Source of the DNA: CAMXAS01 sp964442435
GTDB lineage: Bacteria > Bacteroidota > Bacteroidia > Bacteroidales > P3
Length of the DNA stretch: 12,113 nt
Direction of reading: 5' to 3'
Assembly: GCA_964442435.1 (NCBI GenBank)
Contig: CAYTZG010000033.1
Coordinates: 1-12,113 of the forward strand
Shown here: one piece after another, positions 5,684-12,113 of the stretch
How the letters are laid out: each line of letters starts with the position of its first letter
How positions within the stretch are numbered: the first letter of the stretch is position 1
Notes under the pieces: generated by a model
Seen by the model: the letters and a program-made list of their open reading frames with translations, nothing else
The model's database searches: none
Told to the model about the DNA's origin: nothing
Translations under genes and position numbers: made by a program

Positions 5684-7453
5684 CACGACAATCGGCGGCA
5701 CGTCGCGGAGCGGCTTCGGACAATGCCAGAAGCGGGCGTCCTTGGCGTTGGGGTTGAACAGGTAGAACCGCGTGCCGTCGTCGCCTTGGATAACGGCCAA
5801 GGCTTGCCCCTCCGCGCCGGCGGGCGGGTTCGGCAACGCGATGCCGACCAGGGCCGTCGTTTCGTATTCGGCCAAAATCACGGGCAGGCCGGTAAAGCGC
5901 CGCACGAGACGGGCGTGCAGGATGGCGCGGTCTTTGGCGTCGCCGGCCTTGAGCGCGAAGGCTTCGTCCGGGAACAGCGGCTGTCCGTCGGGCTTGAGTT
6001 TCTTTTTGGCGTTGTCGTTGAAATAGGTGGCGACGAATTGGCCAAGGTAGTCGATGACCGCTTCCATGCAGGCCTGTGTCGGGGCGGCGGAGTCGCAGGC
6101 GGGCATCGCGGCGGCGTCGAGATGCAGCAGGCTATCCACTATCGGCGCGCATTTATGCCCGATGGACTTGCTCAGCACTTCGCCGCAGGGCGCGTGCAGA
6201 TAGAGCGCGGTGGACGCGTAGGGGTAGTTTTTGTAGAAGTCGAGCATCCGCAGGTTGTAGGCGAAACGGTCGTTCTTTTCGTAAAGGCACGGGATGCCGA
6301 CGCATTCCTGAAATTGCAGGCTCAGCGGCGCCGTGCCCAGCGCGAAACAGCCCTCGTAACTGTAAACGGGTTCGTTACGTTGCTTGCCGGCCACTTTCTC
6401 CATAAGGTAGAACGGCGCGCCGCCGATTTCCACATAGGGCCAGTTGTAGATTTTCTCATAAAACGGCAGCAGCACGAGCAGGCGGTAGGCCGATTTGTCC
6501 GCGCCCATGCGGCCGATTTTGGCCGCGTAGCCGGCTTGGTTCAGCATAAAGACCGTCCAAACCTCCTGTTCGCCGTTCTTGTTCTTGGGGTAGATTTTGG
6601 CCGCGGCGGCCTGGGTGAGGCGGTAGAAGCCCCAGTCGTTGAGGCGGTGCTTGCGGGCGGCCTCGTAGAGTTGCCGCAGCGGGATGTCGAAACGGCTCTC
6701 CGACAGCTTCTGCCAGAATGCGGCCAGGTTCTTGTCCGTCGGCGCGCCGATGCCGTAAGTGTTGAGGCGCGGCTCCAAGTCCAACGACAGCTTCACGCCG
6801 TCGGCTTCGATGTCGAGGCGGTTGACTTGCAGCAACTCGTCGTAGAACGGGTCGGGCGCGGCTGGCGCCTTCAACGGGCTCAGGCTGCGGATGCCGGCGG
6901 GGACGATTTGGGTCAGCGCGGGCCAAGCCGTGTCGGGCTCGGCTTTCCGCGTCGGCATTTCCGGAAATTCAGGGCTGAACGTCTGTATCTTGTAAGCCTT
7001 GAAGCCGCCGCGCAGATGGTCGCAGAACTCTTGGTTGCACTGCCGGCGGTTGTCGTCGAACTTGCCCACCACCTGCGATTTGACATAGGTGTCGAACAGT
7101 TCGGTCGCCTCTTCCTTCCATTCCTGCGCCTTCTCCTTCAACGTGTTCCACAACTGCAAGCCCTGCTCCTTGTACGACTCCTTGGCGTCTTGCCAACCCT
7201 CCTTCAAGTCCTCTTTGGCGTCTTCCGCCATGTTCACGGCCTTGTCCTTGAGGTTCTGCATCGTTTCGCGAAACTCGCTCGTTGCGGTTTCGGTTTGCGT
7301 GGTGTCCACCGTCGCGGCCACGGTATCGGCGGCGAGGGCCGTGGTGTCGGTCAGCTGTTGCGCATGGGCGGGCGAGCCGGCGCAGACAAGCGTCAGGCCT
7401 AAGCCGCACACGGCCGCCGACAGTTTAAGGAGGGGGCGGGTTGAAGTGGTCAT
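5678..7453 (-). CDS. exported protein with amphipathic helix and degenerate transglutaminase-like domain
   Basis: A 591-residue protein with a Sec signal peptide (cleavage expected after AHA, residue 31), so it acts outside the cytoplasm. After a Thr-rich stretch, residues 58-125 form a long charged amphipathic helix with Lys/Glu spacing like LEA proteins or a coiled coil. The remainder follows the layout of a Bacteroidales hypothetical family I recall: an LNDWGFYRLT segment (about 270), a NQAGYAAKIGRMG segment, LDFYKNYP, and a C-terminal transglutaminase-like part. In relatives the last part reads as a CEDR motif, then GHxATAV, then CDPT; here these are GDAKDR (504-509, Ala506 at the Cys position), YETTALVG (Thr533 at His) and FNPN (Asn567 at Asp). 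I infer loss of activity. About ten Cys follow the signal peptide, so disulfides are possible. It starts 4 bases after dnaJ and is followed by a terminator. The gene call is secure; the family call is from memory. Confidence 0.75.
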   Translation of the reverse strand: MTTSTRPLLKLSAAVCGLGLTLVCAGSPAHAQQLTDTTALAADTVAATVDTTQTETATSEFRETMQNLKDKAVNMAEDAKEDLKEGWQDAKESYKEQGLQLWNTLKEKAQEWKEEATELFDTYVKSQVVGKFDDNRRQCNQEFCDHLRGGFKAYKIQTFSPEFPEMPTRKAEPDTAWPALTQIVPAGIRSLSPLKAPAAPDPFYDELLQVNRLDIEADGVKLSLDLEPRLNTYGIGAPTDKNLAAFWQKLSESRFDIPLRQLYEAARKHRLNDWGFYRLTQAAAAKIYPKNKNGEQEVWTVFMLNQAGYAAKIGRMGADKSAYRLLVLLPFYEKIYNWPYVEIGGAPFYLMEKVAGKQRNEPVYSYEGCFALGTAPLSLQFQECVGIPCLYEKNDRFAYNLRMLDFYKNYPYASTALYLHAPCGEVLSKSIGHKCAPIVDSLLHLDAAAMPACDSAAPTQACMEAVIDYLGQFVATYFNDNAKKKLKPDGQPLFPDEAFALKAGDAKDRAILHARLVRRFTGLPVILAEYETTALVGIALPNPPAGAEGQALAVIQGDDGTRFYLFNPNAKDARFWHCPKPLRDVPPIVVL

Positions 7454-7457
7454 GGTC

Positions 7458-8618
7458 TTAACTGAAATATTCTTTCATGCGTTCGAAAAAGCCCGGGTCG
7501 CGCCGGTCGGGCGAGGGTTGCATATCCGGCATATCCTTGAGCTTCTGCAACATTTCCTTTTCTTCCTTGCTCAGGTTCTTGGGCACCCATACCTGTATGC
7601 TCACAATCAGGTCGCCTTTGGGCATACGGTTCTGGATGTCGGGCAACCCTTTGCCGCGCAAGCGCAGCAGTTTGCCGGAGGGCGTGCCGGCTTCCAGCTT
7701 GAGGCGCGCCTTGCCGTTGAGCGTCGGCACCTCCACCGCGGCGCCCATGGCCGCGTCCACGAAGTTGACGTAGTGCGTATAGTGCAGGTTCGTGTGGTCG
7801 CGCTGGAACAGGTCGTGCGGCAGTTCTTCAATCAGAATCAGCAAATCGCCGGGGATGCCGCCACGCGGCGCCGCATTGCCCTTGCCCTGCATCGACAGCT
7901 GCATACCGTCTTCCACGCCGGCGGGAATGCGTATCGTGATGACTTCCTCGGCCTTGGTCGTGCCCTCGCCGTGACAGGCCGGGCAGGGCGTCGTGATGAT
8001 TTCGCCCTCGCCGTGGCAGGTCGGACACGACACCACCTGTTGCATACGCCCCAGAATGGTCTGCGTTACCTGCGCCACGCGGCCGCTGCCGTGGCACGTA
8101 TCGCAGGTCTTGCGGCCGTTTTTGTCGGCGGCGCCGCTGCCGTGGCACGTCTCGCACGGCACCGACTTGCGCACCTTGATTTTCTTTTCCACGCCGTTGG
8201 CGATTTCCTCCAGCGTCAGTTTGACCGTGATGCGCAGGTTGGAACCGCGGGCTACGCGGCGTCCGCCGCCCCCGCCAAAGCCGCCGAAGCCGCTGAAACC
8301 GCCGCCTCCGAACATATCGCTGAAGATATCGCCGAAGTGCGAGAAGATGTCGTCCATCGACATCCCCGCGCCGCCGAAGCCGCCCGCGCCGCTCATGCCG
8401 GCATGGCCGAACTGGTCGTAGCGCGCCTTCTTGTCGGGGTTGCTCAATACGTCGTAGGCCTCCGCCGCTTCCTTGAATTTCTCTTCGGCTTCCTTGTCGC
8501 CGGGGTTGCGGTCGGGGTGGTATTTCAAGGCCAGTTTGCGGTAGGCCTTCTTCATTTCGTCGGCCGTGGCGTTCTTGTCAACGCCCAGCACCTCGTAGTA
8601 ATCTCTTTTTTCTGCCAT
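7458..8618 (-). CDS. dnaJ: chaperone DnaJ (Hsp40)
   Basis: A 386-residue type I J-protein that delivers unfolded substrates to DnaK and stimulates its ATPase. All parts are in order: J domain with HPD at 34-36, a Gly/Phe-rich linker (about 75-120), four zinc-binding CxxCHGxG repeats (Cys155/158, 172/175, 198/201, 212/215), and the two C-terminal substrate-binding beta domains, ending near the dimerisation helix. Length is typical. It lies 22 bases after grpE and 4 bases before an exported protein gene, so the three are most likely one transcript. dnaK is not in the window. Confidence 0.98.
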   Translation of the reverse strand: MAEKRDYYEVLGVDKNATADEMKKAYRKLALKYHPDRNPGDKEAEEKFKEAAEAYDVLSNPDKKARYDQFGHAGMSGAGGFGGAGMSMDDIFSHFGDIFSDMFGGGGFSGFGGFGGGGGRRVARGSNLRITVKLTLEEIANGVEKKIKVRKSVPCETCHGSGAADKNGRKTCDTCHGSGRVAQVTQTILGRMQQVVSCPTCHGEGEIITTPCPACHGEGTTKAEEVITIRIPAGVEDGMQLSMQGKGNAAPRGGIPGDLLILIEELPHDLFQRDHTNLHYTHYVNFVDAAMGAAVEVPTLNGKARLKLEAGTPSGKLLRLRGKGLPDIQNRMPKGDLIVSIQVWVPKNLSKEEKEMLQKLKDMPDMQPSPDRRDPGFFERMKEYFS

Positions 8619-8640
8619 AAAGCGTTTGCCTTACTGATGC

Positions 8641-9291
8641 TTATATACCGACCACGACTTTGGCGTGTCGGATCACTTTGTTGTCGATTTTATAGCCTTT
8701 GAGCACCACGTCCAGCACGTTGCCTTTCGTCTTGCCTTCGGGCGTGGGAATCTGCGCCACGGCCTCGCTCCATTCTTCGTCAAACGGTTGGTCGAGGACG
8801 TCGATGACGCTGACGCCGTTTTGCGTCAGGATTTTGTTAAGCTTGTGATAGATGAGCGCCACGCCTTCGAAGGCCGTGCCTTTGGCGGCGTCGGGCTCTA
8901 TGACGGTGGAGGCGGCTGTGGCGGCGGCTTGCGGGCCGAAGAGTTCCACGGCCAGCGCCCGTTCGAAGTCGTCGATGACAGGCAACAGTGACATAACGAC
9001 ATCTTCGGAGGCCGTCTTGATAAGTTCCAGACGTTCGCGCGCCGTGCGCTTGCGGAAGTTGTCGAAGTCGGCGTACAGCCGCGCGTTCTTGTCTTTCCAA
9101 TCGGCGATTTCGGCCTGCAGGCGTCCTATCTCGTCTTCGGGGGTAGCGGCCTCGGTTTCCGCCGCGTCCATGGGCTCGGCCGTGGCTTCGGCGGCTTCCG
9201 CCGTTTCCTCCGTCCCGGCCTGCGGTTCGGCTTGCGGGTCAACCGCCGGCTCCCCGTTCGGGTTTTGCTTTTTCAAGTCTTTGTCTTTCAT
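8641..9291 (-). CDS. grpE: nucleotide exchange factor GrpE
   Basis: GrpE releases ADP from DnaK. The 216-residue form begins with an acidic Ala/Glu/Pro-rich disordered segment (1-52), then the long coiled-coil helix (about 53-100) with the DFDNFRKR signature (75-82), SLLPVIDDFERAL (101-113), and the C-terminal beta domain with the NVLDVV, KGY and NKVIRHAKVVVG motifs. An Ala-rich stretch at 117-136, between the FERAL motif and the next helix, is about 15 residues longer than in Bacteroides-type GrpE as I recall it. I chose the ATG at 9291 (MKDKDLKK); an in-frame ATG at 9318 would add nine basic residues and also lies downstream of the promoter. First gene of the grpE-dnaJ operon. Confidence 0.95.
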   Translation of the reverse strand: MKDKDLKKQNPNGEPAVDPQAEPQAGTEETAEAAEATAEPMDAAETEAATPEDEIGRLQAEIADWKDKNARLYADFDNFRKRTARERLELIKTASEDVVMSLLPVIDDFERALAVELFGPQAAATAASTVIEPDAAKGTAFEGVALIYHKLNKILTQNGVSVIDVLDQPFDEEWSEAVAQIPTPEGKTKGNVLDVVLKGYKIDNKVIRHAKVVVGI

Positions 9292-9344
9292 AGTGGTACG
9301 CTTCTTTCTATCCAACATGATTTTAAGGATTTTTAAGACCTACG

Positions 9345-9377
9345 CAAAGATAGTGCCAATCGGTGGATTATGCCAGA
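9345..9377 (-). promoter_or_regulatory. promoter of the grpE-dnaJ operon
   Basis: On the minus strand TATCTTTG (9345-9352) fits the Bacteroidota -7 box TAnnTTTG exactly, and TCTG lies 21 bases upstream as a -33 element. Start of transcription would be near 9337, giving a leader of about 20 or 47 bases depending on which grpE ATG is used. I found no CIRCE element, so the heat-shock control seen in Firmicutes is not evident. Confidence 0.65.
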
Positions 9378-9385
9378 ATGGCGGG

Positions 9386-9426
9386 AAAATAAAAGAGCCG
9401 GTCGGCCGTGTTCCGGTCGCCGGCTC
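9386..9426 (-). terminator. terminator of the porin-membrane protein operon
   Basis: On the minus strand a GAGCCGG/CCGGCTC stem of seven pairs, probably with further imperfect pairing inside, is followed by TTTTATTTT. It begins 28 bases after the stop codon of the membrane protein gene and lies just upstream of the grpE promoter. Confidence 0.75.
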
Positions 9427-9453
9427 CTGTCGCAACGCGCCCGTCGGGTCACG

Positions 9454-10602
9454 CTAAAATATCAACATGAACAGCACATAGAAAAGGTGGGCCGCCACGC
9501 CGGCGCCAAGCCCGCCAATCGTATGCGCGAGGATGGCCTTGGAGGTCAGGTTGCGGTAGCCCAGCGAATCCAGCATGGCCGTATGCGTGGAGAGGAAACC
9601 GCTCCAGCACATGCCCATGGCCGTGAAGACCGCGATGACGTTGCCATCTACAAAGCCCTGTTCGATAAACGTGGGGACGAGGCCGAGCGCCGCGCCCACC
9701 GCGCCGAGGGCCGTAATGGGGAAGGCCACGAGTTCCGGATGCGTGAAGCCGAACAGCCATTGGAACACGAAGTCGATTTTGCCGGCCAGCCAGGGCAGGA
9801 TGTTGACGCCCTCATAGGCCGCGCCCGTATATTCGCCGTTGGCGCTCGGGCCGAACGTGAGCATCATGACGAACGTGGAGATGACCAGCACGCCCGGGAT
9901 AATCGCCAGGCCGAGGTCAACGCCGGTCTTGCCGCCGTCAAGGATGGCGTTCAGGCCGCGCAGGAAAACGCCGTTGTCTTGCTTGAACGAGATTTCCTCC
10001 TCGTTGCCGCCGGCCGCTTCCTCATCCTTGAATTGCGGATAGGCCTTGAGGATGAAGCGCTGCATGAGGCGCGTGGAGATGATGCTGCCCACGATGGCGC
10101 CCAACAGCCCCACGACGGCGCCGCCGCCGAAGCCCTTGCCGGTCATGAACGCGATGACGACGAGCCCCATGCCGAAAGCCGTGCCGAAGTTGGTCAGCGA
10201 AATGAGCTGGTATTTCTTGAAGTAATGGCTGAAGTTCTTGTCGTTGGCCAACGAGATGATGGCCGGGTTGTCGGACAGGAACGTCAGCACGCCGCCGAGC
10301 GCGGCCACGCCGGGCAGGTTGAACAGCGGCTTCATGAACGGCTTGAGGATTTTCTCCAACAGCCGCACGACGCCGAATTCCACGAGCAGCTTGCCCAAGG
10401 CGCCGGACAGCACCGTGATGCCCATGAGGTAGAGCACCGTGTCAACGAGCAGGCGGTAGGACGTGCCCATAATCGTATTCAGCATATTGGCCACCCCCAT
10501 CCGGTGGGCGATATAGCCGAAAATCGCGAAGAACACGGCCAGGAAGATCAAGGCCTCGATGCTGCGCTTGGTCGTGAATTTCATATTTTTGAATGCCTTC
10601 AT
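9454..10602 (-). CDS. GATE/nucleoside-recognition-type inner-membrane protein
   Basis: A 382-residue polytopic membrane protein with roughly nine hydrophobic segments and a charged cytoplasmic-looking loop at about 188-212 (acidic, DEEAAGGNEEE). It matches in layout what I know as the CD0519/CD1768 family, related to the Gate (nucleoside-recognition) domain shared with transporters and spore-maturation proteins SpmA/B. Conserved-looking motifs: FLSDNPAI (109-115 area), GVDLGLAIIPGVLVIST (227-243) and MCWSGFLSTHTAMLDSLG (331-348). The duplicated hydrophobic halves flank the acidic loop. The substrate is unknown. It starts 15 bases after the porin stop codon and is followed by a terminator, so porin and membrane protein form a two-gene operon spanning outer and inner membrane. 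Membrane topology is clear; the family name is from memory. Confidence 0.8.
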   Translation of the reverse strand: MKAFKNMKFTTKRSIEALIFLAVFFAIFGYIAHRMGVANMLNTIMGTSYRLLVDTVLYLMGITVLSGALGKLLVEFGVVRLLEKILKPFMKPLFNLPGVAALGGVLTFLSDNPAIISLANDKNFSHYFKKYQLISLTNFGTAFGMGLVVIAFMTGKGFGGGAVVGLLGAIVGSIISTRLMQRFILKAYPQFKDEEAAGGNEEEISFKQDNGVFLRGLNAILDGGKTGVDLGLAIIPGVLVISTFVMMLTFGPSANGEYTGAAYEGVNILPWLAGKIDFVFQWLFGFTHPELVAFPITALGAVGAALGLVPTFIEQGFVDGNVIAVFTAMGMCWSGFLSTHTAMLDSLGYRNLTSKAILAHTIGGLGAGVAAHLFYVLFMLIF

Positions 10603-10617
10603 AGTGTATGTTGTTTG

Positions 10618-11796
10618 CTATTCTCTTTCAAATGCGTTGAGCCGCCAGCGGAAGCCGATGCCGAAGTTGTGCGCCTTGGTGTTTGCCGTGCTGGAGCACC
10701 AGTAGGCGTGCAGCCGCACGTTGTGGCTGTTTTTCATCGGGAAGAACTCGATGCCCGCGCCGTAGAAGCCGTAGCGTGTGCCGGGCAGGACGGCCAAGTC
10801 CCAAGGCATACTATTCGGCGTCCACAATCCAGGATAAAAATCCTCGGGGTTCTGCGCGTTGTTGTAGTCGAAGCCGCCCTTGGCAAAGATATTCACGCGG
10901 TTTTTGATGCTGTAGTTTACCTTGCCCACCACCGTGAAGTCGTTGAAGAAATTTTTGCCGCCGCCATAGCGGTTCGTGTAGTCGAGTTCGATGCAGACCG
11001 GGCCCGCGTTGAACTGGTTGCCGAGCGCGATGTAGTTGATGTAACGGTTGGGCTTGTATTCAATCAGGTTGACCGAATACATCGAATTGAAAACGCCGTA
11101 GTTGCCGTACCACATGAGGTTGTAGGCGTACAGCCCCTCAAAGCGGATGGACTTGGACGTGAAGGGCGAGTTGGAGATTTGGAACAGAATCGTGTTGCGG
11201 CCGTCGTTGGTCGTGTATTGGCCCGAAATGCCGAATTCGTAGCAGGCGGGCAGGTAATTGCAGAAGTCGGAGTAGAAATACACGTCGATGGGCGCCTTGT
11301 CGTATTCGTAGCCGCCTATGGCGATGACCTGCTTACCGGCGGACAGCCGCCAGTTCTTGTTGATGTCGTAGTTGAGGTAGGCCCAGTCGGTGGCTTCGAA
11401 GAAGTCCTGCGCCGAATTGAGCTTGTTGAAACGGTAGCGGAAATGGTAGGAGAACTGGTCGTTGATGTTGCCGTCGAGAATGAAGTTGAGGAATTTGCCG
11501 GCAAAGCCCGATTCGTCGTCCAGGTTCTCGTCGCCGTAGTGGTGGTATTCCCAGTCGGCGCGCACGTCGAACTTGATGCTGATGGGCTGTTGCTTTTTGG
11601 CCGGCTGGGTTGAGTCGGCGGCGTTCCGCGCGGCCTTGTTCTTGGCGGCCTTCGTCTCGGCGGTCGGTTTGGGCAACGCGCCCGATTTGGGCTGGTGCGC
11701 GGCGGCGGGAGACGTGGGGGCGGTGTCGGCCATGGCCACGGCCGTCGTCGCCGTCCAGAGGGCAACACCCGCGAGTAATAGTATGATTTTTTTCAT
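10618..11796 (-). CDS. outer-membrane porin, O/P-like
   Basis: A 392-residue outer-membrane beta-barrel. It has a signal peptide (1-23, cleavage after AMA), then a 48-residue Pro/Ala/Lys-rich linker (24-71) and alternating aromatic strands from about residue 73 to the end: DVRADWEYHHYGD, FLNFILDGNINDQFSYHFRYRF, LSAGKQVIAIGGYEYDKAP and the closing NFGIGFRWRLNAF. The layout resembles the phosphate-selective porin O/P family of Bacteroidota; ligand cannot be told. A possible loop disulfide is seen in DFCNYLPAC. I chose the ATG at 11796; the frame extends to a TTG at 11811, which would leave a leader of only about 15 bases. First gene of the operon with the GATE-type membrane protein. The long basic linker before the barrel is unusual. 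Confidence 0.85.
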   Translation of the reverse strand: MKKIILLLAGVALWTATTAVAMADTAPTSPAAAHQPKSGALPKPTAETKAAKNKAARNAADSTQPAKKQQPISIKFDVRADWEYHHYGDENLDDESGFAGKFLNFILDGNINDQFSYHFRYRFNKLNSAQDFFEATDWAYLNYDINKNWRLSAGKQVIAIGGYEYDKAPIDVYFYSDFCNYLPACYEFGISGQYTTNDGRNTILFQISNSPFTSKSIRFEGLYAYNLMWYGNYGVFNSMYSVNLIEYKPNRYINYIALGNQFNAGPVCIELDYTNRYGGGKNFFNDFTVVGKVNYSIKNRVNIFAKGGFDYNNAQNPEDFYPGLWTPNSMPWDLAVLPGTRYGFYGAGIEFFPMKNSHNVRLHAYWCSSTANTKAHNFGIGFRWRLNAFERE

Positions 11797-11832
11797 TTTG
11801 CGGTCATTCAATCGGCTAAAGCACGAAAGTTA

Positions 11833-11865
11833 CAAAGGTAACACTTTTTTGAAAACACGCGCAAA
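11833..11865 (-). promoter_or_regulatory. promoter of the porin operon
   Basis: On the minus strand TTTG (11862-11865), exactly 21 bases, then TACCTTTG (11833-11840) is a full match to the Bacteroidota housekeeping promoter. Transcription would start near 11826, giving a leader of about 30 bases to the ATG at 11796. The best promoter in the window. Confidence 0.8.
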
Positions 11866-11980
11866 CGCCTGACCAAATCGCCCGGATGGTATTATTTGGC
11901 GGGCACCGTTGAATGACGCGGATGTCGGGAAGGTATGAGGGCAAACCGTAATCGGGGTACTTCCGTCCGTAAGTTGGGTA

Positions 11981-12011
11981 TTGTGTTGCTCGGCGTAATC
12001 ACTTAAATTTG
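11981..12011 (+). promoter_or_regulatory. promoter of the gene at the right edge
   Basis: TTG (11981-11983), 20 bases, then TAAATTTG (12004-12011) matches the Bacteroidota pattern on the plus strand. It is divergent from the porin promoter and about 45 bases of leader would precede the ATG at 12063. The 11866-11980 stretch between the two promoters shows nothing further that I recognise. Confidence 0.6.
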
Positions 12012-12062
12012 TACCTCAAAGCGGAAAATATCAATCTACAATAACCTTAAAACCATAAGGCA

Positions 12063-12113
12063 ATGAAAAGTTGGTTGTTATATATAATGTTACCGTGTAT
12101 GCTATGGACAACA
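12063..12113 (+). CDS. start of an exported or membrane protein, cut by the window edge
   Basis: Seventeen codons are visible: MKSWLLYIMLPCMLWTT, a basic start followed by a hydrophobic run, which is the beginning of a signal peptide or first membrane helix. A good promoter lies at 11981-12011 and the A-rich leader just before the ATG fits the lineage. No product can be assigned. Confidence 0.55.
   Translation, partial: MKSWLLYIMLPCMLWTT

Noticed and set aside
5583..5723. A 46-residue N-terminal extension of the aminotransferase
   Set aside because: The extension would read through the terminator hairpin and part of the preceding gene and does not resemble the family; the ATG at 5585 gives a normal start.
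5723..7402. A 559-codon open frame on the plus strand opposite the exported protein
   Set aside because: Composition is typical of an antisense shadow, and the minus-strand gene has a signal peptide, operon position and terminator that explain the region.
9319..9378. A CIRCE heat-shock element upstream of grpE
   Set aside because: Only a weak half-site (TTGGCACT) is present and there is no matching GAGTGCTAA half at the required spacing.
9370..11613. A 747-codon open frame on the plus strand
   Set aside because: It lies opposite the porin and GATE-type genes and crosses the gap between them. Its His/Arg/Ala/Val-rich composition is that of an antisense shadow of GC-rich genes, and it has no domain I recognise.
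11873..11899. CCAAAT/ATTTGG inverted repeat in the divergent spacer
   Set aside because: Only six pairs around 15 bases; expected by chance in a spacer of this size.

Overview
The window looks like a chromosome segment of a GC-rich member of the Bacteroidota, probably order Bacteroidales. The support is lineage-style promoters (a TTTG-like -33 box about 20 bases upstream of TAnnTTTG) in front of three transcription units, A-rich leaders without clear Shine-Dalgarno sequences, an O/P-type outer-membrane porin, and protein families I know mainly from Bacteroides relatives. Genus cannot be settled from the sequence alone.

Layout, left to right. Bases 1-51 are the 3' end of a 5S rRNA, so an rRNA operon ends here, followed by its terminator (56-85) and a short spacer with two perfect hairpins. 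A plus-strand gene (288-809) encodes a very short MscS-type channel that stops where the usual C-terminal vestibule domain would begin. A bidirectional terminator (827-862) separates it from everything else, which is almost all on the minus strand in three transcription units.

Minus-strand unit A (5585 to 881): class I/II aminotransferase, then uvrB, then a Cys/Met-metabolism PLP enzyme with a histone-H1-like Lys/Ala tail. Gaps are 12 and 16 bases. Minus-strand unit B (9291 or 9318 to 5678): grpE, dnaJ, then a large exported protein of the Bacteroidales transglutaminase-like type, only 4 bases after dnaJ and ended by a terminator at 5622-5652. Minus-strand unit C (11796 to 9454): an outer-membrane porin followed 15 bases later by an inner-membrane GATE/nucleoside-recognition-type protein, with a strong promoter (11833-11865) and a terminator (9386-9426). 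A divergent plus-strand gene starts at 12063 and leaves the window.

Most genes are housekeeping: protein folding (grpE-dnaJ), nucleotide excision repair (uvrB), amino-acid metabolism, osmotic protection and envelope transport. The less ordinary content is the lysine-rich repeat tail on the PLP enzyme, the pruned MscS channel, and the exported transglutaminase-like protein that appears to have lost its catalytic triad and sits in a chaperone operon. I saw no mobile element, CRISPR array, phage gene or recognisable defence system.
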